Part shown: piece after piece, positions 1 to 7,617 of the stretch
Layout of the letters: every line of letters starts with the position of its first letter
Position numbering within the stretch: the stretch's first letter is position 1
NCBI GenBank assembly: GCA_031385005.1
Contig: JANNBB010000006.1
Span: 62,001-126,000, forward strand
Source: JADKIH01 sp031385005
Lineage (GTDB): Bacteria > Bacteroidota > Bacteroidia > AKYH767-A > 2013-40CM-41-45
Length of the DNA: 64,000 nucleotides
Direction of reading: 5' to 3'
The notes under the pieces: generated by a model
What the model was told of the DNA's origin: nothing
The model's database searches: none
Seen by the model: only the letters and a program-made list of their open reading frames with translations
Position numbers and translations under genes: made by a program

Positions 1-153
1 GTTATCATGGTCTTTTATTCTACTAATTCGAGTATTAACATTTTTTCATTAGCCGTAGCAATACTAGTTCTCGTCACTCATCAGCGTAACATTGAAAGAA
101 TTCTTAGCAATGAGGAATCAAGAGTTAAATGGTATAAGAAACGATTTTTTTGA
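1..153 (+). CDS. plsY: Glycerol-3-phosphate acyltransferase PlsY, C-terminal end (partial)
   Basis: The first 50 codons read in frame from base 1 to a TGA at 151-153 and give the tail of a membrane protein: a hydrophobic helix followed by the basic motif THQRNIERILSNEESRVKW. This matches the end of PlsY, where an (H/R)xxNIxRLLxGxE motif follows the last membrane helix. PlsY transfers an acyl group from acyl phosphate to glycerol-3-phosphate in the inner membrane, the first step of phospholipid synthesis. The start lies outside the window. The last 36 bases overlap the end of the convergent TPR gene. The identification rests on a short tail only. Confidence 0.75.
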   Translation, partial: VIMVFYSTNSSINIFSLAVAILVLVTHQRNIERILSNEESRVKWYKKRFF

Positions 154-1020
154 AACTCCGTAACGGACTTTAAAATCTTCTTCCGAAAGCACACTATCCT
201 TTTCCCATACAACTTTCCTGTCCAGAAATGACCGCCCTTTTTTATTCAGATAACCCAAAGCAATCGAACGATGATAATAGGCCATCGTAAAAGTTGTATC
301 TAATTTAATCGCTCTGTTAAAATCTTTTACGGCCGAATAAGCAATTTCTAAATCAAGATCCAGCGTATTTAACTTCAAAAAACCTCTTAGGTGATAAGCA
401 ACCGGATTATCAGGGTTAACGTCAATACTCTTATTGTATAAATCCAATGCTCTCATATAGTCTTTTAAACTATCTGCCAGCATGGCTTCGTTCAGGTACT
501 CATTTGATTTTTCTGTATCAATTTTTTTGTACTTGTCAATATATAAATCAGCAACCGGACTCATTAATTCAGAATAGGCAGAACGAATATATTCTTCATA
601 CGTGGTTGAACGATAGAAATTATGAAACTGTCGTGGATTGAATAATACAGCTGAAAGCAACAAAAATGAAATTGTGAAATAAAGTGCATAATTGAAAAAA
701 CCTTTATTACTGCTTTTGTTTGTTAGAATTAAATAGCCTGTCCAAATGACTAAAACTATTGAAGGAAATATTTTCAAAGGAATTAAATACTGGATGAATG
801 CAAAAGCAAGAAGAAGAAAAGAAGAAACGATTATCCGTTGATTAAAATGAATTTTCTGATCTGAAGAAAAAATAAAATTTAACAGAAAAATCAAAAATGC
901 AGGATACAAGAGTATGGAAAAATAGGCCACACCAATTGCTCTCAATACTAAAACAACAATAAAAAGTAAAAATGAAATCTGTAATTTATATACTTTCAAT
1001 GGGGGGAATATATCGCTCAC
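118..1020 (-). CDS. Membrane protein with C-terminal TPR repeats
   Basis: A 300-residue protein with about five to six hydrophobic helices in the first 130 residues, followed by a soluble part (about 170-285) with TPR-like repeats (YMRALDLYNKSIDVNPDNP and AVKDFNRAIKLDTTFTMAYY). TPRs usually mediate protein contacts; the partner is unknown and I assign no specific function. The 903-base reading frame opens with GTG at 1020, but that codon lies inside a TATCTTTG element that looks like a -7 box, so translation may really begin at TTG 999 (MKVYKLQISF). The 3' end overlaps the end of plsY by 36 bases on the opposite strand. Confidence 0.8.
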   Translation of the reverse strand: MSDIFPPLKVYKLQISFLLFIVVLVLRAIGVAYFSILLYPAFLIFLLNFIFSSDQKIHFNQRIIVSSFLLLAFAFIQYLIPLKIFPSIVLVIWTGYLILTNKSSNKGFFNYALYFTISFLLLSAVLFNPRQFHNFYRSTTYEEYIRSAYSELMSPVADLYIDKYKKIDTEKSNEYLNEAMLADSLKDYMRALDLYNKSIDVNPDNPVAYHLRGFLKLNTLDLDLEIAYSAVKDFNRAIKLDTTFTMAYYHRSIALGYLNKKGRSFLDRKVVWEKDSVLSEEDFKVRYGVSKKSFLIPFNS

Positions 1021-1027
1021 AAAGATA
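1020..1027 (-). promoter_or_regulatory. Putative -7 element with 9-bp direct repeat
   Basis: On the minus strand these bases read TATCTTTG, a perfect match to the Bacteroidota -7 consensus TAnnTTTG. The plus-strand word CTCACAAAG occurs at 1016-1024 and again at 1032-1040, a 16-base spacing. No clear TTG -33 element is seen. The element covers the GTG start of the TPR gene, which argues for a downstream start. Confidence 0.45.
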
Positions 1028-1166
1028 ATTACTCACAAAGGCATAAAACTTCCTTTTTGCAGACTATCCAAGAAAGTTTTTCCGGTTCATTTGTTAAGAA
1101 CAACCGGATAAAGACATCCACTTATTTGACACAATGCTATACTTTTACATCTTATCTGCAATTTTG

Positions 1167-4118
1167 ATGTCCAACCGTAAAATTATGCGTCTTTCCTTAA
1201 CTATTCTTTTTTTTATTTCGGTTTTTAAAACGTATTCGATAAATCCTACACCTTTCTATTCCAAAGAAGCAGAGCATTGGGCCGATTCCATTCTAGCATG
1301 CTTAAATAGTGAACAGAAAATAGCCCAGCTTTTTATGGTAGATGCTTTTAGCAATAAAGATTCTGCACATGTTAATGGTGTTAAAAGATTAATTGAAAAG
1401 TACGGAATTGGTGGACTTATATTCTTCCAGGGTGGACCAATCCGTGAAGCATTGCTTACAAACTATTACCAGTCGATATCAAACGTTCCTTTATTAATCG
1501 GTATGGATGCTGAATGGGGTTTGGCCATGCGGATAGATTCTACCATCCGCTTTCCCAGACAAATGACAATGTCGGCAATACAAGATGACAGTGCTGTTTA
1601 TAAAATGGGAATTGAAATCGCGAAACATTGTAAACGACTGGGAATACATGTCAATTTTGCTCCTGACGCAGATATCAATAATAATCCGGCTAATCCAATC
1701 ATCGGTAGTCGTTCTTTCGGAGATCAACGCGAATTAGTTACTTCTAAATCGATCGATTACATGAAAGCTTTGCAAAGCCAAAACATATTGGCTACCGGTA
1801 AACACTTTCCCGGTCATGGCAACGTAGATATCGATTCTCATCTTGCTCTCCCGACTATCGATGCCAACGAAACGGAAATGGATTCGTTGGAATTGTACCC
1901 GTTTAGCAAAATGATCGAAGGTGGACTGGGAAGTATGATGGTTGCTCACTTGAATGTTCCGGCTTTGGAAAAAACCATCGATCTGCCTTCAACACTATCA
2001 TCGTCTATCGTAAATAATTTGTTAAAGAAAAAAATGGGGTTCGAAGGACTTATTTTTACTGATGCCCTGAATATGAAAGGTGTTACCCAATGTTTCAAGC
2101 CGGGTGTACTTGAAAAAATTGCTTTGATAGCGGGAAATGATATTTTACTCTATTCGGAAGATGTACCATTAGCCATAAGTGAAATTTCCAATTCCGTAAA
2201 AAAGAATGAACTTTCGCAAGCTGACATCGATCAGAAAGTAAAGAAATTGTTAATGGTAAAATATTGGTGTGGTCTCAATCAAAAACAATTTATTGACACC
2301 ACCAATTTATATAACGACCTAAACAGTCCGACTTCCAGGTTGCTTCAACGATCCTTGTATGAAAAATCCGTTACCATCCTCAGCAATACCGATTCGCTAT
2401 TGCCGTTTCGCTCAAAAGACTCGCTGAGAATAGCCAGCGTTGTCATCGGTGACAAAAAAAACAATGACTTTCAACTGCAATTAAAACAATATGCCAATAT
2501 TGAGGTTTTTAACGAAGATAAAGATGCGCCTCTTTCAGTTTTTAATGCATTGTTCAGTTATTTAGAAAACTATGATTACGTCATTCTCAGCTTACATGGC
2601 ACTTCAATGAAATCACAATCGGGGTATGGAATTCCTGAGGTAGCAGGAAAATTCATAGACAATGTGCTTTCTAAATATAAATCTGTTTTTACAGTTTTCG
2701 GAAATGCTTATACATTATCCCGTTTTAAAAATTTAAAGTCTGCCCGTGCATTGATTTTGGCCTATGAAGACTTCCCACTCGTTCATTCAATCGCAGCCCA
2801 GGTTATAATGGGTGGACTTAGCGCATCAGGTAAGTTGCCGGTTGCTTCAACTCCTTCTTTCAACCGTTTTTCCGGATTACAAACAATGCCGCCTATCCGG
2901 TTAAATTATACTATCCCAGAGGCAGTTGGTATGTCTTCATCCATACTCAATCAAATTGATAGCATAGTAAAAAACGCAATAGAAAAAAAAGCAATCCCCG
3001 GTTGTCAGGTTCTCGTTGCTCGAAATGGCAGTGTTGTTTATCAAAAATCATTTGGCACATTCACCTATGATTTAAAAGATACCGTAATAAATTCCAGTTT
3101 ATATGACATCGCTTCAATTACAAAAATTGCTGCAACTTCTTTGGCAACAATGCGCCTCTATGACAAGCATAAAATTGAACTCAATACAAAAGTTTCTAAA
3201 AACTTTTCAAAACTTAAAAAAACAAATAAAGGAAATTTAACGATCGGAGAAATTCTATCTCATAATGCCGGATTGAAATCGTGGATACCCTTTTACAAAG
3301 AGACACTTGTAAAAAACGAACCATCTGCATCTATTTACAGATCAAAAAATACTGATGGCTATAAAATCCGGGTAGCAGAAAATTTATACATAAATGTTTC
3401 ATATAAAGACACTATTTGGAAGCGAATTATTGATTCACCTTTAGAAGAGAAAGGCAAGTATGTTTATAGCGATCTCGGACCAATAATCATGAAAGAGATT
3501 ATTGAAAGTATCACCAAAACAAAATTAAATGATTTTGTAAATAAAAATTTTTACGGTCCATTAAACTTAAGCCGAACGGCCTTTAATCCATTGGATCATT
3601 TTTCAAAGAAGGAAATCGTCCCTACAGAAAATGATACCATTTTTAGAAAACAATTATTGCAGGGATATGTTCATGATCCTGCTGCGGCTATGTTTGGAGG
3701 AGTTTCGGGAAATGCAGGCCTATTTAGTAATTCTAATGATTTGGCTATCATCCTGCAGATGTTACTCAATAAGGGTAATTATGGCGGTCAAAAATTCCTA
3801 AGCAGTGAAACAATTGAGGAATTCACGCGGGCACATTATCCCAATAACAGAAGGGGATTGCTTTTCGATAAACCTGAAACAGACACCACTAAGCAAAACC
3901 CTTGCACACGCATGGCTTCACCTTCGACTTTCGGTCATCAGGGCTTTACAGGAACATGTGCCTGGGCGGATCCTCAATATGGACTCATTTATATATTCCT
4001 GTCCAACCGAATCAACCCGGATTCGGCTAACGATAAGTTAATAAAAATGAATGTCAGAACAACCATTCAGGAGATAATCTATAAAGCCATAAAAGACAAC
4101 TCTTCTGTTTCAAATTGA
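1167..4118 (+). CDS. Secreted GH3 beta-N-acetylhexosaminidase fused to a serine hydrolase (beta-lactamase fold)
   Basis: A 983-residue exported protein with two catalytic modules. The N-terminal half is a family 3 glycoside hydrolase of the NagZ type: KHFPGHG at 212-218 followed by DIDSH (the acid/base loop), and IFTDALNM with the likely nucleophile Asp299. The C-terminal half (about 600-983) is a class C beta-lactamase/penicillin-binding fold: SITK with Ser650 and Lys653, YSD with Tyr767, and a late HQGFTGT motif replacing KTG. A signal peptide follows Met at 1167; an in-frame ATG at 1134 would add eleven hydrophobic residues. Likely role: trimming peptidoglycan or muropeptides in the periplasm. 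This fusion is known in Bacteroidota; the substrate is inferred. Confidence 0.88.
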   Translation: MSNRKIMRLSLTILFFISVFKTYSINPTPFYSKEAEHWADSILACLNSEQKIAQLFMVDAFSNKDSAHVNGVKRLIEKYGIGGLIFFQGGPIREALLTNYYQSISNVPLLIGMDAEWGLAMRIDSTIRFPRQMTMSAIQDDSAVYKMGIEIAKHCKRLGIHVNFAPDADINNNPANPIIGSRSFGDQRELVTSKSIDYMKALQSQNILATGKHFPGHGNVDIDSHLALPTIDANETEMDSLELYPFSKMIEGGLGSMMVAHLNVPALEKTIDLPSTLSSSIVNNLLKKKMGFEGLIFTDALNMKGVTQCFKPGVLEKIALIAGNDILLYSEDVPLAISEISNSVKKNELSQADIDQKVKKLLMVKYWCGLNQKQFIDTTNLYNDLNSPTSRLLQRSLYEKSVTILSNTDSLLPFRSKDSLRIASVVIGDKKNNDFQLQLKQYANIEVFNEDKDAPLSVFNALFSYLENYDYVILSLHGTSMKSQSGYGIPEVAGKFIDNVLSKYKSVFTVFGNAYTLSRFKNLKSARALILAYEDFPLVHSIAAQVIMGGLSASGKLPVASTPSFNRFSGLQTMPPIRLNYTIPEAVGMSSSILNQIDSIVKNAIEKKAIPGCQVLVARNGSVVYQKSFGTFTYDLKDTVINSSLYDIASITKIAATSLATMRLYDKHKIELNTKVSKNFSKLKKTNKGNLTIGEILSHNAGLKSWIPFYKETLVKNEPSASIYRSKNTDGYKIRVAENLYINVSYKDTIWKRIIDSPLEEKGKYVYSDLGPIIMKEIIESITKTKLNDFVNKNFYGPLNLSRTAFNPLDHFSKKEIVPTENDTIFRKQLLQGYVHDPAAAMFGGVSGNAGLFSNSNDLAIILQMLLNKGNYGGQKFLSSETIEEFTRAHYPNNRRGLLFDKPETDTTKQNPCTRMASPSTFGHQGFTGTCAWADPQYGLIYIFLSNRINPDSANDKLIKMNVRTTIQEIIYKAIKDNSSVSN

Positions 4119-4244
4119 TGCAACAGAATTTTGAAATTTTACAAAAGGAATATGGAAATTGTTCCTGCCTTTATGTACTTTGCAGCAAATATTGTCATTC
4201 ATTTCTGCTTTGAAAATTGGCCGGAAAACCCTTAATCCCAATCT

Positions 4245-5378
4245 ATGAAAATCGGTATTCTTTGTTACCCAACTTTCGGCGGTAGCGGTGTTGTTGCAAC
4301 CGAACTTGGAAAAGCATTTGCCAGTAAAGGGCATTGTGTACATTTTATAACATACAGTCAGCCGGTTCGCCTCGAACATTATGTTGAAAATGTTTTTTAC
4401 CACGAAGTCAGCGTAGCTGATTACCCCTTATTTGATTATGCACCTTATGAAACAGCACTAACAAGCAAACTCGTAGATGTCGCTCGTTTTGAAAACCTCG
4501 ATCTCGTTCATGTGCATTATGCAATTCCTCATGCTTCTGTCGCTTATATGGCAAGGCAAATCATGGAATCGCATGGTAAAAAACTTCCTTTTATTACCAC
4601 TTTACATGGCACCGACATTACACTCGTTGGTAAAAATGAAAGCTATAATCCGGTAGTTACTTTTGCCATTAATCAAAGCGATGCTGTCACTTCCGTTTCC
4701 GAATCACTAAAGGTCGATACTTATAAAAACTTTCAGGTAAATAAAGAGATTGATGTAATACCTAATTTTATTGATCTCAGCAGATTTACAAAACAGCGGA
4801 AGGATCATTTCAGAAGAGCAATCGCTCCCAATAATGAAAAACTTGTTATCCATGCTTCTAATTTCCGTCCCGTAAAACGCATCAGCGATGTGATTACCGT
4901 TTTCAATAAAATTGTTGAAAAAATTCCTGCCAAACTACTCCTCATTGGAGATGGACCGGATAGAGATAAAATTGAAAAAGAAGGTAGAGATACTCCTGCA
5001 AGGGAACACATTCGATTTTTAGGAAAGATGGATATGGTAGAAGAGATTTTATCTGTCGGCGATATTTTTATGCTGCCTTCTGAAACAGAAAGTTTTGGTC
5101 TTGCCGCTCTGGAAGCAATGGCTTGTCAGTTACCCGTTATTTCCTCCAATACCGGTGGGTTACCCGAATTAAATGTGAATGGCGTAACCGGTTTTTTAAG
5201 CGACGTTGGAGATGTAGAAGATATGGCCAAGAATGCCATTTACCTGCTTGAAGATGAAGCCCGACTTCAAAAATTCAAACATCAGGCACTCGCTCATGCA
5301 CGCAAATTTGATATTCTCCATATTCAACCGATGTATGAGAAATTGTATGAAAAAGTAATCGCTGACAACAAAAAATAA
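4245..5378 (+). CDS. bshA: N-acetyl-alpha-D-glucosaminyl L-malate synthase (bacillithiol biosynthesis)
   Basis: A 377-residue GT4 glycosyltransferase of family-typical length. It opens MKIGILCYPTFGGSGVVATE, the BshA N-terminal signature, and carries HVHYAIPH, TTLHGTDITLVG and the C-terminal nucleotide-sugar motif PSETESFGLAALEAMAC. BshA joins UDP-GlcNAc to L-malate, the first step of bacillithiol synthesis in the cytoplasm. The bacillithiol steps BshB and BshC are not in the window. hemJ starts four bases after the stop, so the two are probably cotranscribed. A GTACTTTGC word at 4175-4183 may be a variant -7 element. Confidence 0.95.
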   Translation: MKIGILCYPTFGGSGVVATELGKAFASKGHCVHFITYSQPVRLEHYVENVFYHEVSVADYPLFDYAPYETALTSKLVDVARFENLDLVHVHYAIPHASVAYMARQIMESHGKKLPFITTLHGTDITLVGKNESYNPVVTFAINQSDAVTSVSESLKVDTYKNFQVNKEIDVIPNFIDLSRFTKQRKDHFRRAIAPNNEKLVIHASNFRPVKRISDVITVFNKIVEKIPAKLLLIGDGPDRDKIEKEGRDTPAREHIRFLGKMDMVEEILSVGDIFMLPSETESFGLAALEAMACQLPVISSNTGGLPELNVNGVTGFLSDVGDVEDMAKNAIYLLEDEARLQKFKHQALAHARKFDILHIQPMYEKLYEKVIADNKK

Positions 5379-5382
5379 TCCG

Positions 5383-5922
5383 ATGCTCTACTTAAAGGCG
5401 CTGCATATTATTTTTGTTGTTACCTGGTTTGCAGGACTGTTTTACATCGTACGATTATTCGTCTATCACTCTGAAGCCGCAGAAAAACAAGAACCCGAGC
5501 GAACGATTTTAATGAACCATTTTATTATCGCTTCCCGGCGCTTGTGGTATGGAATTACATGGCCCTCCGCAATCCTAACCTGGTTGTTCGGAACATGGTT
5601 AATGATTGATATGTTTGGGAACAATATTCCCGATTGGCTATGGATTAAACTAAGTTTTGTTGCAGGTTTAACAATTTACCACTTCTTATGTGGAATGATT
5701 TTTAAAAGCTATCAAAAAAACATTATTCGCTTTTCCGGACTTAAAATGCGGCTTTGGAATGAGGTCGCGACACTCTTTCTTTTTTCAATTGTCTTTATCG
5801 TTGTTGTAAAAGATACATCACTATGGATAAAAGGACTTTTGAGTCTGTTATTCTTTTCATTACTCATGTTTGCCGCTGTGAAACTCTATAAAAAAATCAG
5901 AGAGGCAGGAGGGAAGCAATAA
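5383..5922 (+). CDS. hemJ: Protoporphyrinogen IX oxidase HemJ (CopD-like membrane protein)
   Basis: A 179-residue multi-helix membrane protein beginning MLYLKALHIIFVVTWFAGLF, with the conserved His in helix one and RRLWYGITWPSAI later, typical of the HemJ family. HemJ converts protoporphyrinogen IX to protoporphyrin IX, the penultimate step of protoheme synthesis, and itself binds heme through the conserved histidine. The 179-residue length is close to what I expect for the family. It follows bshA by four bases and ends 15 bases before the convergent SUI1 gene. The family assignment is firm; enzymatic activity is inferred from characterised homologues. Confidence 0.85.
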   Translation: MLYLKALHIIFVVTWFAGLFYIVRLFVYHSEAAEKQEPERTILMNHFIIASRRLWYGITWPSAILTWLFGTWLMIDMFGNNIPDWLWIKLSFVAGLTIYHFLCGMIFKSYQKNIIRFSGLKMRLWNEVATLFLFSIVFIVVVKDTSLWIKGLLSLLFFSLLMFAAVKLYKKIREAGGKQ

Positions 5923-5937
5923 AAAGTTAAACGCTAA

Positions 5938-6273
5938 CTAGCCGACTTTCTTCGCTTGATATCCTGCAGCAACCAGTAAACTTAATACCCGATCACGATG
6001 ATCGCCTTGTATTAATATTTCCCTGTCCTTAACAGAACCTCCGACTCCACACTTGGACTTTAATTCCCGGGCTAGCTTTTCCAATTCATCTTCTTTACCG
6101 GTAAAGCCGGAAACAATGGTTACCGTTTTTCCGCCTCTGTTTTTCTTATCCAGCAATACACGAAGGTTTTGCTGTCCTTTACTTACAGAGGCCGCTTCAT
6201 GTTGTTGAGTGGAATATTTAAAATCCGGATTCGTAGAATAGACTACATTACCGGTGCCTATTTTTTTTGCCAT
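5938..6273 (-). CDS. SUI1/YciH-family translation initiation factor-like protein
   Basis: A 111-residue protein with a disordered start and a C-terminal SUI1 domain (about 33-108). The characteristic segments are KKNRGGKTVTIVSGF, LKSKCGVGGSVKD and EILIQGDHRDRVL. In eukaryotes eIF1/SUI1 proofreads start-codon choice; the bacterial YciH relatives are non-essential and may act on initiation-complex fidelity. The ATG overlaps the stop of the upstream kinase gene by one base (TAATG), so translation is probably coupled. Why a SUI1 gene sits with lipid kinases is unclear. Confidence 0.88.
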   Translation of the reverse strand: MAKKIGTGNVVYSTNPDFKYSTQQHEAASVSKGQQNLRVLLDKKNRGGKTVTIVSGFTGKEDELEKLARELKSKCGVGGSVKDREILIQGDHRDRVLSLLVAAGYQAKKVG

Positions 6274-6635
6274 TACCTAAAATAAATTAAAATCTTTGGT
6301 AAAAATACGATCATTCCAATAATTCCGGAAACCAGAGCAACCATCACGACAGATGCTGCCGCAATATCTTTAGCTTGGCCTGCCTTTTCATTAAACTGCG
6401 GCGAAGAAATATCAACAGTTACCTCAAGCGAAGTGTTTACTAGTTCTGCCCCAATGACAGATCCAATACATAATAAAATAATACACCATTCCATGGGTGA
6501 TAATCCAAGAACAAAAGAAGTAAAAATTACCACTGTCATTATCAATACATGAATTCGTAAATTAAAATGATTTCGAAATGCAAATGCAAATCCGGAAATC
6601 GCATAAGAGAAACTTCTAATTATCTTTTTCAACAT
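6273..6635 (-). CDS. dgkA: DgkA-type integral membrane diacylglycerol/undecaprenol kinase
   Basis: A 120-residue membrane protein with three hydrophobic helices and the family active-site signature GAELVNTSLEVTVD followed by KAGQAKDIAAASV. These small kinases phosphorylate diacylglycerol in proteobacteria or undecaprenol in Firmicutes, at the inner-membrane face. The substrate here cannot be chosen from sequence. It starts 103 bases downstream of the YegS-like kinase gene and overlaps the SUI1 gene by one base, so two unrelated lipid kinase families lie side by side. Confidence 0.92.
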   Translation of the reverse strand: MLKKIIRSFSYAISGFAFAFRNHFNLRIHVLIMTVVIFTSFVLGLSPMEWCIILLCIGSVIGAELVNTSLEVTVDISSPQFNEKAGQAKDIAAASVVMVALVSGIIGMIVFLPKILIYFR

Positions 6636-6738
6636 AATTGTTTGAATAATTTATGCAACGCTTTTAATAATCAGAAAAAATTTTTTTTCCGAGAAAGCAT
6701 ATACTAAAGTAATTGGATATTTTTGATTGACAATGTAT

Positions 6739-7617
6739 TTAGATGGCAGGGATAATTACCTTTAAAGAATCCCGATGGATGCTAATGTTTAAGTCGGAGT
6801 TAAATAAAACCGGCTCTCCATCAATATGACCTTGTAATTCAACATTATTTTTAATGATTATTTCTCGACCTTTTAATAATTCAAAATACCGGGATAGATG
6901 AATAGTATTGTGCATCAGTCTGTAAATCAATGATGGTGCTACGTAAAACGGAAAACGTTTCATGGCAGAAATATCTATTATTCCGTCTTTTACATCAGCA
7001 AATGGTGCTATCACTGCATTATTACCAAATTGAGATGAATTGGCTATTGTCAGCAGAAAACAATCCCTTTCATATGATTTTCCATCAACAAGAATAACGA
7101 ATCTCTTTTCTTTATAAGAGGCAAATTCCGTGAGTACAAGCTTTACATAGGTAGAATATCCTCTTTTCCCCGCATGTGCGAATAGATGAGCAATGTGTGC
7201 GTCGAAACCGATTCCTATTGTACCGATGCAGAAACGGTTGTTCACTTCAAGCGTATCAATCGTATCTATTTTTCCTGTATTAATATTGGCTAATGCCTTT
7301 TTTATATCTACCGGAACTTTTAAATGCCTCGCCATTCCATTTCCGGAGCCGGTAGGAATTATACCAAGTGATGTAGAAGTATTAATGAGAGAACCGGCTG
7401 TTTCATTCACCGATCCATCGCCTCCAACAGCCACTACAATATCGTATTTTAAAGCCACCGCTTCTCTAGCTAATTCACAGGCATGACCTTGTGCTTGGGT
7501 AAAAGCTATATCTGTTTCGAAAATATTTTTATCGATTTCAGAATAAATTAATGCGGTCAGGTTTTTACTCTTTCCTGTACCGGATTTGGGATTAATAATA
7601 AACCGGATCTTCTTCAT
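6739..7617 (-). CDS. YegS/DgkB-like soluble lipid kinase
   Basis: A 292-residue cytoplasmic protein of the diacylglycerol-kinase catalytic (DAGK) family. The nucleotide-binding loop is VVAVGGDGSVNETAGSL, followed by GIIPTGSGNGMARHL, and the C-terminal beta-sandwich carries IGIGFDAHIAHLF. Family members phosphorylate diacylglycerol, ceramide or related lipids using ATP. Its ATG overlaps the stop of the LtaS-like gene by four bases (ATGA), indicating translational coupling. In Firmicutes DgkB recycles the diacylglycerol released during lipoteichoic acid synthesis, which makes this pairing meaningful. Substrate specificity is inferred. Confidence 0.9.
   Translation of the reverse strand: MKKIRFIINPKSGTGKSKNLTALIYSEIDKNIFETDIAFTQAQGHACELAREAVALKYDIVVAVGGDGSVNETAGSLINTSTSLGIIPTGSGNGMARHLKVPVDIKKALANINTGKIDTIDTLEVNNRFCIGTIGIGFDAHIAHLFAHAGKRGYSTYVKLVLTEFASYKEKRFVILVDGKSYERDCFLLTIANSSQFGNNAVIAPFADVKDGIIDISAMKRFPFYVAPSLIYRLMHNTIHLSRYFELLKGREIIIKNNVELQGHIDGEPVLFNSDLNISIHRDSLKVIIPAI

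Noticed and set aside
1082..1107. CCGGTT...AACCGG inverted repeat before the GH3 fusion
   Set aside because: Six-base arms with alternative pairings; could be an operator but there is no second copy or known regulator.
4103..4128. Seven-bp stem straddling the stop of the GH3 fusion gene
   Set aside because: Stem is short, the loop is 12 bases and the downstream T run is broken, so a terminator call is too weak.
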